64,000 nt of DNA from Candidatus Rifleibacteriota bacterium (GCA_029564115.1 JAKQQP010000267.1:124001-188000), one strand, 5' to 3'; positions 9,295 to 18,380 are shown, numbered from the stretch's first letter. Notes: generated by a model not told the origin, from the sequence alone. Numbers and translations are program-made.

Positions 9295-10194
9295 TTATTC
9301 AGGTTTTTTCTTGAAATTTAAAATTGTATTGCGACTGTTGTCGAGAACGTAGATGTCGTCGAAAGATTTCGCGACTACACCGGTAGGGTAAAGAAAGCTG
9401 CCTTCCTGGTTGCCGAAATCACCGACTTTGGAGATAAATTTTCCGGTTGATGAAAGTATTACTACAGGGTTTTCGCCAAGATCGAGAACATAAATGTTGC
9501 CGTCTTTGTCGATGTGCATCCCTGAGGGACCCTTCATTTCTTCGTATTGGCCCTTGTCTTTGAACTCCGCGACGAAATGACCTTCCATGTTCATTTTTAC
9601 GATGCGCTTGCCACCAAAGTCTGAAACGTAAATATATTCTTCGTGAATGAGTATTGCGGTGGGAAAAACCAGAGCCGCTTTGCCTGAGCCGCCGATGGTC
9701 GCAAGATAATTGCCGTTAGCGTCATATTTGTAAATTTCAGGGATTTTCGACATGATGACGAAGGCATCACCTGCCCGGCTGATAGCGACATCCATCGGGT
9801 ATTTCATTTTGCTGGCGATGCGCAGATCTGGAACGCCCTGGGGAGTGAAACGGACCACTTTGTTGCCACGCTGGTCACAAACCCATATATCGTTTGTGAG
9901 AGGATTGACGCCAATGCCTGCAAGGCTTTGCAGTTTGTAGCCTTCGCGGCCAGATTCGCCCGCTATGAGAAGCGAATTTCCGTCGCTGCTCAGAACCTGT
10001 ACTCTGGTATTGCCAGAATCGGCTATTACCAGATTCCCGTCACGGTTGATCTCAAGGTCGGTGGCGCTCAAAAATTCGCCGCGATTGGAGCCGGACCTGC
10101 CGAATTCCCTTTCGAACTGAAATTTATTGGGTACACAGCCTGTAACGAAGATTACAGACATGATGCACAACATTAAGACCGTTTTTTTGAACAT
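9295..10194 (-). CDS. NHL-repeat lipoprotein
   Basis: A 299-residue protein with a strong lipobox (FVTGC, Cys20), so it is anchored in a membrane facing the periplasm or surface. The whole mature part is a set of NHL repeats, for example GNLVIADSGNTRVQVLSSDG, NDIWVCDQRGNKVVRF and NIYVLDLGENPVVIL, expected to form a beta-propeller. It precedes mltG by 20 nt and is likely in the same operon. It resembles the NHL protein at 6122-7339 in fold but not closely in sequence. Confidence 0.85.
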   Translation of the reverse strand: MFKKTVLMLCIMSVIFVTGCVPNKFQFEREFGRSGSNRGEFLSATDLEINRDGNLVIADSGNTRVQVLSSDGNSLLIAGESGREGYKLQSLAGIGVNPLTNDIWVCDQRGNKVVRFTPQGVPDLRIASKMKYPMDVAISRAGDAFVIMSKIPEIYKYDANGNYLATIGGSGKAALVFPTAILIHEEYIYVSDFGGKRIVKMNMEGHFVAEFKDKGQYEEMKGPSGMHIDKDGNIYVLDLGENPVVILSSTGKFISKVGDFGNQEGSFLYPTGVVAKSFDDIYVLDNSRNTILNFKKKPE

Positions 10195-10256
10195 AATGAC
10201 CCCAAAATATCCTGTTTTTTTAGGTTAGCCCACATGATAATCTAAAAATAAATGAT

Positions 10257-10284
10257 TTGCAAAATATTTCTCCGATGGTATAAT
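10257..10284 (+). promoter_or_regulatory. Sigma-70-type promoter for the pilin gene
   Basis: TTGCAA at 10257-10262 and a perfect TATAAT at 10279-10284 with 16 bp between them. The pilin ATG is at 10300, so the leader would be about ten nt and just covers the AGAGGAAG ribosome site. Confidence 0.75.
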
Positions 10285-10299
10285 CATAGAGGAAGCTTT

Positions 10300-10659
10300 A
10301 TGAAAAATACAAGAACAGGTTTCACTCTAATCGAGTTGATGATAGTTATCGCTATCATCGGTATTCTTGCTGCCATCGCGTTGCCCCATTTCAGCCGCGT
10401 TCGCGACCGGGCTCGCGAGAACAAATGCTTCGAATTTTCGTCTCTGCTCAGCAGAACTGCCGAATTGTACAACATCGAGAAAAAACAATACCCCGATAAT
10501 GTCGAAGATCTCGCCCCTTTTCTGAGCGGCTCCAAACTGCCTCTTTGCCCGTCAAAGGGCAAATATGAATGGGTGAAGGGCACCGAAGAAGGTTTGCCGA
10601 ATGGCAAGAAGGTTTTGTGCACTGTGCATGGCTGTTCTGATGCAACCTGGGGTGGCTGA
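10300..10659 (+). CDS. Type IV pilin / pseudopilin-like protein
   Basis: A 119-residue prepilin. The class III signal is six residues long and ends in the prepilin-peptidase site before FTLIELM; the following hydrophobic helix IVIAIIGILAAIALPHF is the packing helix of the pilus fibre. Glu5 of the mature protein is present. The C-terminal domain is short and holds four cysteines (KCFEF, PLCPSKG, VLCTVHGC), allowing two disulfides. The ATG at 10300 is chosen because of the AGAGGAAG site and the position of the signal. It is alone on the plus strand with its own promoter and terminator, away from pilMNOPQ at 28.6-33.5 kb. Confidence 0.9.
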   Translation: MKNTRTGFTLIELMIVIAIIGILAAIALPHFSRVRDRARENKCFEFSSLLSRTAELYNIEKKQYPDNVEDLAPFLSGSKLPLCPSKGKYEWVKGTEEGLPNGKKVLCTVHGCSDATWGG

Positions 10660-10670
10660 CGTCCTGTAAT

Positions 10671-10724
10671 AAACCGCAATAAAAAAACGACCGGTTCTGT
10701 CCGGTCGTTTTTTTATTGCGGTTT
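10671..10724. terminator. Long bidirectional intrinsic terminator
   Basis: Two perfect 24-nt arms (10671-10694 and 10701-10724) with a 6-nt loop. The GC core ACGACCGG/CCGGTCGT is flanked by A7 and T7, so it works for the pilin gene on plus and for the GerMN operon on minus, whose stop codon starts at 10725. Confidence 0.92.
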
Positions 10725-11375
10725 TTACTGTTTTTGTATCAGGCTTTCCATTCTGGTAAGGTTCATTGATAGATCCAGGTGCCCATTTTCGCCCAAAGGC
10801 TCTGTACCATTGATCAGAAACTTGACTTTTGCTTTTGGGTCGAGCTCCGTCAGAGAATTCACAATTGAATAAATGCCCAGCATCTGTTCTGAAACTCCCT
10901 TGCTGGCAAGCTCTTCTATTTCTTTGCTCAGATCGACGATAAAGGTGCCGGAATCGAAAAACAGGCCACGCAGACTTGTTCCTTTGGGCAAAAGCTGATA
11001 CATAGTGCCGGTTACGGGTCCTTCGAGCAGAGTTTCTACGATTAACCTCGCTTGAGCCGTGAGCATACTTCTCTTTCTGACTCTGCGTATTTCTGAGGTC
11101 AGCATATCTTTGCCCTTAAGTCCGAAGTAGATACGCAGGTCCTGGGCTTCTTCCTGGGGGATGAATTCATTGGCTGCGGCCATGTCTTCGCTGAGAGTCG
11201 TGCTGGTGCCAGATTCCTGGCCGGCAATTTTTGTCTCTTTGCCTGTCGTAAGTTCTGGCAAAATTTTTCTGATAAACAGAAAATAGCCTGAAACTATCAG
11301 ACCGATGATAATAAAACCCATCAAAGCGAAAAGAATCTTTTCCTGATTATGACGTGAAGGCTTCTTTGCTGCCAT
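10725..11375 (-). CDS. GerMN-domain membrane protein
   Basis: A 216-residue protein with one N-terminal membrane helix (about 14-36), a linker and a C-terminal GerMN domain (about 95-215). The domain is seen in LLEGPVTGTMYQLLPKGTSL, then FIVDLSKEI and KFLINGTEPLG. GerMN domains occur in spore germination protein GerM and in cell-wall proteins of non-spore-formers, often next to amidases as here. The next gene upstream is the AmiC-type amidase, 21 nt away, so a role in envelope peptidoglycan turnover is likely. Confidence 0.85.
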   Translation of the reverse strand: MAAKKPSRHNQEKILFALMGFIIIGLIVSGYFLFIRKILPELTTGKETKIAGQESGTSTTLSEDMAAANEFIPQEEAQDLRIYFGLKGKDMLTSEIRRVRKRSMLTAQARLIVETLLEGPVTGTMYQLLPKGTSLRGLFFDSGTFIVDLSKEIEELASKGVSEQMLGIYSIVNSLTELDPKAKVKFLINGTEPLGENGHLDLSMNLTRMESLIQKQ

Positions 11376-11396
11376 TGTTCTTTCTCCAGTCTGCTC

Positions 11397-12959
11397 TTAT
11401 TGCTTGATTACGATGCCGTTAAAAAAGTCGACGACGGCGTTGGCGATAGAATTTGCGACTGCCTGGCGGTATTTGTCGCTGATCAGATTCTTGCCCTCTG
11501 TTTGGTCTGAAAGCATGCCAACTTCAACGGTCACCGCCGGGTTCATGATGAATTTTACCGGCAGAATGGGCATTGGTCTTACGCCTCGACTTTCGGTCTT
11601 CAAATGGTCGACAAGCCGTTCGTTGACTTTTTTGGCCAGAAACATTGCCAGATCGAATCTTGTGTTGCGTGTCCATTCAAAAAAAGCGGCATCATGAGCT
11701 GCACCCTGGGCTTCAGACAAAATCGAAGCGCCTTCTGTTGTGAAGTAGTAGCAGGAAACGCCCGCTTTGCTCGAATCATCGGAGCCGCCGGTGTGAATTG
11801 AGATATAAAGATCCCCGCCGTTGCGATTGGCAAAGCTGATGCGTTGCGGATGACTCATTTCTTCGTCTGCAGTTCGGGTTAATACTGCTTTGAAGCCTAT
11901 CTGTTCGAGTCTGTTTTTGAGATGCTGAGCTACTGAAAGGTTGATCGCCTTTTCGTCTGGCCGCCCGGCAAAAATGTAGCCGCGGTCGTTGCCGCCGTGA
12001 CCGGGGTCGATAACCACCGTCCGCCCTGAAAAAGCGCTGTTGTTAAGTCTTGCGGCCTCGACTTCGATATTTATTTCGGGAGCAGTTTCAACTTTTACCG
12101 TTTCTGTTTTTGTTACTGCGGCTGTCTGTGGCTGAACTGTCTGGGAAGCGATCAGGGCGGTTGCGCTGGCTGGCTGTTCCTCAGGTGATGGCAGGCTTAC
12201 GATCATGCGGAAAGGTTCGGTAACAGTTTCGATAGTTGGCGTCTTGTCTTTTTGCGGCAGAATGAAATTGAGTATCAGGCCTTTACGGTCTGGTCCGCTG
12301 TTAATGTCGAGCCTGTTGACGTCGCGACCTGCAGGGTTGGTCCTTTTAGTAGGAACGAGATTGCGGCAGCCTGCAATGGTAAGTCTGTAAGTGCCGTCTT
12401 TGAAATCGGAACGGTATGTTACCGGGGCGCTGAATTCGAGAACGACGCGGGTGTGATCTTCTCTCGAACTGTGGCGCAGGGCAACCAGAACTGCTTCAGA
12501 TGAATCTTCGACAGAAATCTGAGGCGGTGTGCTCTGCAGCACCTTTACTGGCGGCTGTGGAGCTGGTGTCTGTGCAATGGGAACCATTCCTGCCGGCGGT
12601 TGTTCCGGCTGTGGTGCCTGAATCGGAGCTGCAGCGTTATTGAAAATTCTATTCAAAGTCGCAGCCGGTACCATCAGTTGTCCATCCTGTATTCTGGGCG
12701 GAGCAGGAAGGCGTAATTCTTTGTCATCGACTATCGCTGTCTGGTCGCCGAGCTTGAATTTAACTGATTTGAGACCTTTGCGCATTACGAGGATCTGTTG
12801 TATCGGAAACCATTGGTGTGCGATATTTTGCGATTCGGCAAAGCTTCTGGCACTGACATAGCCATCCTGCCCGTGAGCGAAGGCCGTAATAAAGGTGAAC
12901 AGTGTCAGAAACATGTATGCCGGTAGTCGGCTAATTCTGAAACCAGTGAATATCAACAT
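11397..12959 (-). CDS. amiC: N-acetylmuramoyl-L-alanine amidase (AMIN + Amidase_3)
   Basis: A zinc amidase that removes stem peptides from peptidoglycan, typically at septation. The 520 residues comprise a signal peptide (to about 30), a copper-amine-oxidase-N-like domain (about 32-105), a Pro-rich linker, an AMIN-like domain (about 155-255), a second linker and Amidase_3 (315-517). Zinc ligands and the catalytic residue fit: His321 in DPGHGG, Glu336, His389 in SIHT, and Glu479 in VEVGML. The start codon shares one base with the smpB stop (TGATG). The copper-amine-oxidase-N-like domain is unusual in AmiC proteins of Proteobacteria. It is more typical of Firmicutes and deep lineages. Confidence 0.93.
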   Translation of the reverse strand: MLIFTGFRISRLPAYMFLTLFTFITAFAHGQDGYVSARSFAESQNIAHQWFPIQQILVMRKGLKSVKFKLGDQTAIVDDKELRLPAPPRIQDGQLMVPAATLNRIFNNAAAPIQAPQPEQPPAGMVPIAQTPAPQPPVKVLQSTPPQISVEDSSEAVLVALRHSSREDHTRVVLEFSAPVTYRSDFKDGTYRLTIAGCRNLVPTKRTNPAGRDVNRLDINSGPDRKGLILNFILPQKDKTPTIETVTEPFRMIVSLPSPEEQPASATALIASQTVQPQTAAVTKTETVKVETAPEINIEVEAARLNNSAFSGRTVVIDPGHGGNDRGYIFAGRPDEKAINLSVAQHLKNRLEQIGFKAVLTRTADEEMSHPQRISFANRNGGDLYISIHTGGSDDSSKAGVSCYYFTTEGASILSEAQGAAHDAAFFEWTRNTRFDLAMFLAKKVNERLVDHLKTESRGVRPMPILPVKFIMNPAVTVEVGMLSDQTEGKNLISDKYRQAVANSIANAVVDFFNGIVIKQ

Positions 12960-13435
12960 CAGTAACGCCCCCCCAGTTCTCTTTCCATGTCGCGTTGCGC
13001 ATCTTTTTTGGCAATGCTGTCACGTTTGTCGTATTTGGCTTTGCCTTTAACCAGAGCGAGTTCAACTTTAACTTTGCCGTTTTTGAAGTAGATTAACAAA
13101 GGCACTATCGTCATACCGGAAGTTCTCACCTTTAGTCCCCATTTGAGAATTTCTTTTCTATGGGCGAGAAGGCGTCTCTTGCGCTCTGGTTCATGATCGA
13201 GACGGTTTGAAAATTTGTTGGAACCTATGTGCATATCGTGCAGCCAGAGCTGCCCATTAATTTCTTCAGCGTATGAGTCTTTGAGGTTGACTCTGCCTTC
13301 ACGACACGGGCGAAGCTCTGAACCGACCAGAGCGATTCCGGCTTCGAGCTTTTCGACTATGAAATAATCATGATGGGCTTTGCGGTTGGCCGCGATCACC
13401 TTTATTCCGTCAGCGGAATGTTTTTTTGAATTCAA
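12959..13435 (-). CDS. smpB: SsrA-binding protein SmpB
   Basis: SmpB carries tmRNA to stalled ribosomes. The 158-residue protein has the diagnostic HHDYFIVEKLEAGIALVGSE and RVNLKDSYAEE segments, and the C-terminal tail KGKAKYDKRDSIAKKDAQRD that reads the empty A site. It begins at a TTG with AGGTGA 5 nt upstream. It overlaps the upstream TPR gene by 26 nt and the amidase by 1 nt. No tmRNA gene is seen in the window. Confidence 0.96.
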   Translation of the reverse strand: MNSKKHSADGIKVIAANRKAHHDYFIVEKLEAGIALVGSELRPCREGRVNLKDSYAEEINGQLWLHDMHIGSNKFSNRLDHEPERKRRLLAHRKEILKWGLKVRTSGMTIVPLLIYFKNGKVKVELALVKGKAKYDKRDSIAKKDAQRDMERELGGRY

Positions 13436-14501
13436 TCAGGTCACCTGCTTTCACACCCGTGCCGTATTCTCTTCTGATGAGCGCCCAGCTGGTGTTTTTA
13501 TAGATCTTTGTTATGAGGAGATCTGCAGAGAGCTTGTCGGGGGCTCTGCCGATCCGTTTTCCGGTATCAGGGTCTTCTAATGGCTCGCCAGCTCTGAATG
13601 CCCGCATGGCGAGGCTGTATTCGTCAGACAATTCCAGGCCTTCATCCATGCCAAGATCGATGATTACCTGACCGTTAAGTTTCTTGATTATCTTGCCCGC
13701 CGCTGCCACGTCGTGTTTTTTCTCGGTGACGAATCTGCTGGTTATTTCAATCATTCCAGGTTCTGAGGCGAAGCGTTGTTTGTTGTCGTTGACCAGTGGG
13801 GCGGCGACATAATGCATGCCCTTCTGCAGCATGCGATCGATACCTTCACGAAAATTTTCGAAGCTTACATCGCGCTTGCTCAAAAGGTCACGATAAAATT
13901 TGACGCTGGCCTGGTATTCGCCTTTGTCCCATAAGATGCGTGCCAGTTGCAGAAGATAACGATGATTACCCGGGTAAAGTTCTACCGCCTCGCGAATTTC
14001 GACTTCTGCTCCATCCCAGTGACCCTGGTCGAGAAGGTTGATGCCGCGTTCAAAAGCATCTCGGGCTTCTTTTGCTTTTTGTGAAACGCGCAGAATCTGC
14101 GATTGTGCCGGGTATTCATTGTTTTGAATCGACAGGGCTATTCTACGGTTTTTGATCAGCAGGTTGAGTCGATTGACTTCTTCCCAGTGGAAGATGGCGT
14201 CTTCAAGTCGCCCCTGTTCATGATACAGTTTGCCCAGCCAGTAATGAGCTTTGATAAGGTTCGGTTCGTGCCGAAGCGCTTCGACGAACAGATCTTCAGC
14301 CTTGTCGAAAAGACCCTGACGGTAACTTCTGTAGCCGCTTTCGTAGGCGTTTATGGCTGCGTCAGGCGGTGCAGCCGGGTCTAAAAGATACCCGGCAACG
14401 GGGTTGGCGCGCCCGGCTGCCGGTGCCGGCGCCGGTGCTGCTGAAATCGCCAGAAGCAAAAACAATGCGGCAGCCCTGCGCATTCTTGAAATTGTCTGCA
14501 T
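13410..14501 (-). CDS. Periplasmic TPR protein with FlgT-C-like tail
   Basis: A 363-residue protein with a signal peptide (Ala/Pro-rich, cleavage near APAAG), TPR repeats between about 50 and 215, and a C-terminal domain (about 270-360). The tail reads VIIDLGMDEGLELSDEYSLA, then DPDTGKRIGR, then TKIYKNTSWALI and AGDLIEF. That layout resembles the C-terminal domain of FlgT and similar outer-membrane assembly proteins, in which a small beta barrel carries G-D and DP-TG motifs. This is similarity by eye only. A perfect GCCGATAA sits 41 nt upstream, hinting at flagellar co-regulation. Confidence 0.7.
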   Translation of the reverse strand: MQTISRMRRAAALFLLLAISAAPAPAPAAGRANPVAGYLLDPAAPPDAAINAYESGYRSYRQGLFDKAEDLFVEALRHEPNLIKAHYWLGKLYHEQGRLEDAIFHWEEVNRLNLLIKNRRIALSIQNNEYPAQSQILRVSQKAKEARDAFERGINLLDQGHWDGAEVEIREAVELYPGNHRYLLQLARILWDKGEYQASVKFYRDLLSKRDVSFENFREGIDRMLQKGMHYVAAPLVNDNKQRFASEPGMIEITSRFVTEKKHDVAAAGKIIKKLNGQVIIDLGMDEGLELSDEYSLAMRAFRAGEPLEDPDTGKRIGRAPDKLSADLLITKIYKNTSWALIRREYGTGVKAGDLIEFKKTFR

Positions 14502-14577
14502 GCGACAAATCTCCGTCTGATGAAAAGCTCGACCATCAAACTTATCGGCAAAACTGCTGGCAGCTCTGAGAATTGAT

Positions 14578-15282
14578 TCAATTCCCGGAAAGATACTTGA
14601 TGGGATTGATATATTTCCCCTCAGAGACTACGGAAAAATGCAGATGAGGGCCGGTCGCCCGTCCGGACGAGCCTACAGTGCCGAGAAGCTGCCCTTTGCT
14701 GATAACATCGCCCTTGCGGCACTTGATCTTATGCATGTGGCCAAAATACAGAGTTTTGCCGGCCCGGGTTCTTACTTTTACGGTGCGGCCCATAAGACCT
14801 GCCCGGCCGGCGCTTACAACTACGCCGTCGGCGGGACTCAGTATGCTGGTGCCTTGTCTGGCCTTTATGTCTATGCCGTTATGAAATGAATTGCGTTTGG
14901 TAACCGGGTGTCGGCGCATTCCAAAACCGGAAGAAATAAGCCCTTTGACTGGCCAGGAACGTGGTTCGACAGTGCGGACACTGGCTATTTTGACAATTTT
15001 GAAAGATTTTATTTTTTCGGGTCTGGTAAGTTCTTCTGAGAGTGCAGCGATCATTTCTTTGCCGACAGCGGCAGCCCGTGTGAATTCAGCGGCCGCTGCC
15101 GAAACAAATGTCGAGCCGAACTGGTATGCACTGGGCCCTGAATACTGAAAATATGAAAAATCAGCAGAAAGAACCATGTCGCTGCGGGTTTGCACCGGAA
15201 CATTCATTTGCAGCAGAACAAGACCAGTCAGAATCAAAAGCAAACGTTGAAAAGAACCGAGAAAATGCGTGCCGTATGCCAT
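14578..15282 (-). CDS. M23 (LytM) peptidoglycan endopeptidase
   Basis: A 234-residue secreted protein with an N-terminal hydrophobic segment (about 10-25) and a LytM domain (115-232). The metal ligands are His134 and Asp138 in HNGID and His215 in HLHF, with His213 catalytic. All are intact, so this should be an active zinc endopeptidase that cuts peptide cross-links. It lies between rho (4 nt away) and the TPR gene, two genes from flgJ. It could open the wall for rod growth. Confidence 0.9.
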   Translation of the reverse strand: MAYGTHFLGSFQRLLLILTGLVLLQMNVPVQTRSDMVLSADFSYFQYSGPSAYQFGSTFVSAAAAEFTRAAAVGKEMIAALSEELTRPEKIKSFKIVKIASVRTVEPRSWPVKGLISSGFGMRRHPVTKRNSFHNGIDIKARQGTSILSPADGVVVSAGRAGLMGRTVKVRTRAGKTLYFGHMHKIKCRKGDVISKGQLLGTVGSSGRATGPHLHFSVVSEGKYINPIKYLSGN

Positions 15283-15286
15283 CGGT

Positions 15287-16573
15287 CTAATCGCTGCTCT
15301 TGGCTGAACCCTTGTAGTTCGGGTTGATCAGGCCAAGGAATTCACGGTTGTCCTTTGTTTGCGAGATACCTTTGACCAGCATTTCGACGACTTCCTGAGA
15401 GCTCTTGTCTTCGAAAGCCCGGCGAAGAATGATGATCTTTTTGAGATCTTCGATGTCCATGAGAAGCTCTTCTTTGCGTGTGCCAGACATTTTGACGTCG
15501 ATACACGGGAAAATTCTCTTGTTGAAAAGCTTGCGGTCAAGGTGCAGTTCCATGTTGCCGGTGCCCTTGAATTCTTCAAAAATTACTTCATCCATTTTGG
15601 AGCCGGTTTCGATAAGAGCTGTGGCTATTACGGTCAGACTTCCACCATGCTCTATTTTGCGGGCGGCACCGAGAAATCTTTTCGGTTTGTGCAGCGCAAA
15701 GGGGTTCACACCACCTGAAAGAGTCTGGCCGGCAGACGGCATCGAGATATTGTAGGCGCGGGCAAGGCGGGTAATCGAATCGAGAAGTATCACTACGTCG
15801 CGACCAAGTTCGACATGGCGCTTGGCTTTTTCGAGCAGCAGCTCAGAAACTTTTATGTGGTTGTTGATGTGTTCGTCGAAAGTTGAGGCAACAACTTCGG
15901 CATCTACCGAGCGACGCATGTCGGTAACTTCTTCAGGGCGCTCGTCGATCAGCAGAATCAACATCAGAACTTCGGGGTGATTGGCGATAATCGCATTGGC
16001 CACCTGCTTGAGCAGCGTTGTTTTGCCAGCTTTGGGCGGTGCCACGATCAGGCCGCGCTGGCCTTTTCCTATGGGGCAGATCAGATCGAAAACTCTTGTA
16101 GATACGTCTTCATCACCGGTTTCAAGTCTGAATCTATCGGTTGGAAAAACCGGAATACCGTCTTCAAAACTTACTCTCTGGCGCAGACGCTCGAGCCCGA
16201 CGCCATTCACCGCTTCAATGCGCAGAAGGGCATGGTAGCTCTCGTCGTCTTTGGGAAGTCTTACCTGGGCTACGATGGTGTCGCCGCACAGCAGGTTGTA
16301 GCGCTTTATCTGCGAAGGTGAGACATATACATCATCATCGTTCTGCACGAAGCTTCTCGTTCTGATAAAACCATAGCCTTCCGGCATGATGTCAAGCACG
16401 CCTTCTGAAAGGGTGAGGCCTTCTGCAGCCAACTGAATCTTGAGTATCTCACGAATGAGGTCCTGTTTGCGCTTTTTGTCGGCGCCTTCGATTTCCATTG
16501 CTTTGGCGACGGCCTTGAGATTTTTTATCGGCTCGTCACAAAGCTGCAGGTAAGTGAATGAAGGGTTTTCCAC
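15287..16573 (-). CDS. rho: Transcription termination factor Rho
   Basis: Hexameric RNA helicase that ends transcription. The 428 residues hold a Rho-N helical region (about 1-45), a cold-shock RNA-binding domain (about 52-125) with EGYGFIRTRSF, and the ATPase domain with Walker A APPKAGKTTLL (178-188), Walker B VVILLDSITRL and the Q loop region SGGVNPFALHKPKRFLGAAR. The start is a GTG with AAAGGAAAG eight nt upstream. It has no long insertion domain, unlike actinobacterial Rho. Confidence 0.97.
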   Translation of the reverse strand: MENPSFTYLQLCDEPIKNLKAVAKAMEIEGADKKRKQDLIREILKIQLAAEGLTLSEGVLDIMPEGYGFIRTRSFVQNDDDVYVSPSQIKRYNLLCGDTIVAQVRLPKDDESYHALLRIEAVNGVGLERLRQRVSFEDGIPVFPTDRFRLETGDEDVSTRVFDLICPIGKGQRGLIVAPPKAGKTTLLKQVANAIIANHPEVLMLILLIDERPEEVTDMRRSVDAEVVASTFDEHINNHIKVSELLLEKAKRHVELGRDVVILLDSITRLARAYNISMPSAGQTLSGGVNPFALHKPKRFLGAARKIEHGGSLTVIATALIETGSKMDEVIFEEFKGTGNMELHLDRKLFNKRIFPCIDVKMSGTRKEELLMDIEDLKKIIILRRAFEDKSSQEVVEMLVKGISQTKDNREFLGLINPNYKGSAKSSD

Positions 16574-16626
16574 AATTGCTTTCCTTTCGCGGATATACCG
16601 TGAAATATCCCCGACTTTAATTTTTT

Positions 16627-16935
16627 TCAGCGGGGTTTGTTCGGGGGGACAATGCCTTTTGAAAGCTGCATGAACAACACGTCGCCGATGCCGATCTGCA
16701 TTGTTCTGGCTCTTTCTTCGTCAAGCATGTCTGAAAAAATTTCTTCAGCCTGACCACCGTGCACCAGCCCGGTTTTCTTGACTGTTTTTTTCATCTCTTT
16801 CAGCATCTGGTGCATGAAAATCGACTCAAAATCTGAACAGGCCTGTTTGAGCTTGTCGAGTTCCTTTTTTTTTGATTCAGGAAGCGACTGAGTGCGACTT
16901 TTTTGCAGGGCAGGGCTGATTGAAAAACTGCTCAT
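16627..16935 (-). CDS. flgJ: Single-domain FlgJ rod-binding protein
   Basis: A 102-residue protein equal to the N-terminal rod-capping domain of FlgJ. The family core is visible: KLKQACSDFESIFMHQMLKE, then FSDMLDEERARTM, then GIGDVLFMQL. The C-terminal muramidase domain of enterobacterial FlgJ is absent, as in many other phyla, so wall opening must be done by another enzyme such as the M23 protein two genes downstream. It follows flgI by a 309-bp gap and is 53 nt from rho. Confidence 0.9.
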   Translation of the reverse strand: MSSFSISPALQKSRTQSLPESKKKELDKLKQACSDFESIFMHQMLKEMKKTVKKTGLVHGGQAEEIFSDMLDEERARTMQIGIGDVLFMQLSKGIVPPNKPR

Positions 16936-17244
16936 CCTTTTAATCTCCCAGGGTGTCGGCTGTGCCGTGGCGGCGCAGACAGACAGATTTTATGCTTTCC
17001 TGGCAGAAGGTCTGACTTGCAACGACTTTGTAATTCCGGGGCAGAGGGGACACAGAATAACCAGATGTCTCTGGAAAGCATGCTGAAACGATATTGAAGA
17101 TCGAATTCAGTCCGACCATTCAGTTGGAAACCTCTTCTGGGAATTCAGGTCTGTTGTAAAAATCAGAACGCTGCCGTAATTAATAACATATGAAGAGCCA
17201 AAATAGCAAGAAAAAGGCAGAAATTTTCAAGAAATTTACCTTGT
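16936..17244. other. Intergenic gap between flgI and flgJ
   Basis: 309 bp with no convincing gene. One minus-strand frame of about 60 codons ends just before flgJ, but its Ser/Cys-rich product has no ribosome site or recognisable pattern. I see no terminator hairpin, no sigma-28 match and no repeat. Confidence 0.5.
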
Positions 17245-18330
17245 CTACATTATTTTCAGCTCGCCGTGAAGGGCACCGGCTGCATTGATTGCCTGAAATA
17301 TTGCAATCAGATCTTTGGGGGTAGCGCCCACTGCATTGAGAGCCACTACCAGATCGTCTACCGTAGTTTCACCCTGAACGGCAACCATGCTTGCCTGGCT
17401 CTGGTTGCGGGCGTTGCCACCCTGAGCCTGGTCATCAACAGAAATTTTTATGCCGTTATGAGAAATGACCACTCTGCTGATTCTGACGTTGTTGCCGACA
17501 ATTATTGTTCCCGTGCGCTCATTGATAACTACACGGTTGGGCTCGTCGATCGACAGAGTCAGGTTTTCAATGTTGGCTGCAAAACTTACCGGGTCATCGG
17601 TCATGCTGCTCGGAACACGTATCTCGATCTGACCCGGGTTGGTGATACTCGCCCAGCCGGGGCCATATCGACGGTCTACGGCCTCTTTAACTTTGCGTGT
17701 TAAAATAGAATCTTTTTCCTGAAGAAGAATGCTGAATTTGCCGGCACGGGCAAAACGGTCGTCTACACCACGTTCCATGATACCGCCCTTGGGGATGAAG
17801 CCGACGGTAAGGTGATTTTTCTGCCCGCTGCGCGAGGCTCCGCCCTGACCAGCCTCAAAACCGCCTATGGAAATATGCCCTTGAGCGACAGCATAAACCT
17901 GACCATCGCCGCCTTTGAGAACTGTCGGCAGAAGAACGCCGCCCTGCAGACTTTTGGCATCGCCCAGAGAGCTTATGGTAACGTCGAGAGCTTCGCCCGG
18001 TCGCCCGTAAGATGGAAGCATGCCGGTAACGATAACTGCTGCACTGTTTTTGGTGAGAATCTGCTGCGCATTGATTTCCATGCCCATATTCTGCAGCATG
18101 CCTCTGATCATTTCGATGCTCATGGCGCTCTTGTCGCCGGTGCCATCGAGGCCGGTGACCAGGCCGTAGCCGATAACCTGATACTCACGATTGCCGCTCA
18201 TCCTGGAAATATCTTTTATTCTGACCTGAGCCTGCCCGAACACTGCGGGAATGACAGAAAACGAAAAAATAAAGGCAGCCGCACAGGCAGAGGTGATGAG
18301 TTTGAACAGAGAGGACCGTCTTGCTTCCAT
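17245..18330 (-). CDS. flgI: Flagellar P-ring protein FlgI
   Basis: FlgI forms the periplasmic P ring around the flagellar rod. The 361-residue precursor has a signal peptide (cleavage near VFG/QAQ) and the family hallmarks VRIKDISRMSGNREYQVIGY, LVTGLDGTGD and the C-terminal TPKDLIAIFQAINAAGAL. The ATG at 18330 is preferred over an upstream Met at 18390 because it gives a standard signal peptide and has an AGAGAAA site. It is separated from flgH by a four-gene insertion and has its own sigma-28-like promoter at 18381-18408. Confidence 0.96.
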   Translation of the reverse strand: MEARRSSLFKLITSACAAAFIFSFSVIPAVFGQAQVRIKDISRMSGNREYQVIGYGLVTGLDGTGDKSAMSIEMIRGMLQNMGMEINAQQILTKNSAAVIVTGMLPSYGRPGEALDVTISSLGDAKSLQGGVLLPTVLKGGDGQVYAVAQGHISIGGFEAGQGGASRSGQKNHLTVGFIPKGGIMERGVDDRFARAGKFSILLQEKDSILTRKVKEAVDRRYGPGWASITNPGQIEIRVPSSMTDDPVSFAANIENLTLSIDEPNRVVINERTGTIIVGNNVRISRVVISHNGIKISVDDQAQGGNARNQSQASMVAVQGETTVDDLVVALNAVGATPKDLIAIFQAINAAGALHGELKIM

Positions 18331-18380
18331 GCTGATTTCTCTTTCTGAGTGAATTGCCCGGTAATCAGGCTCCACAAGTA

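Noticed and set aside
17812..18348. 178-codon open frame antisense to flgI
   Set aside because: flgI is certain on the minus strand; the opposing frame follows from its codon bias.
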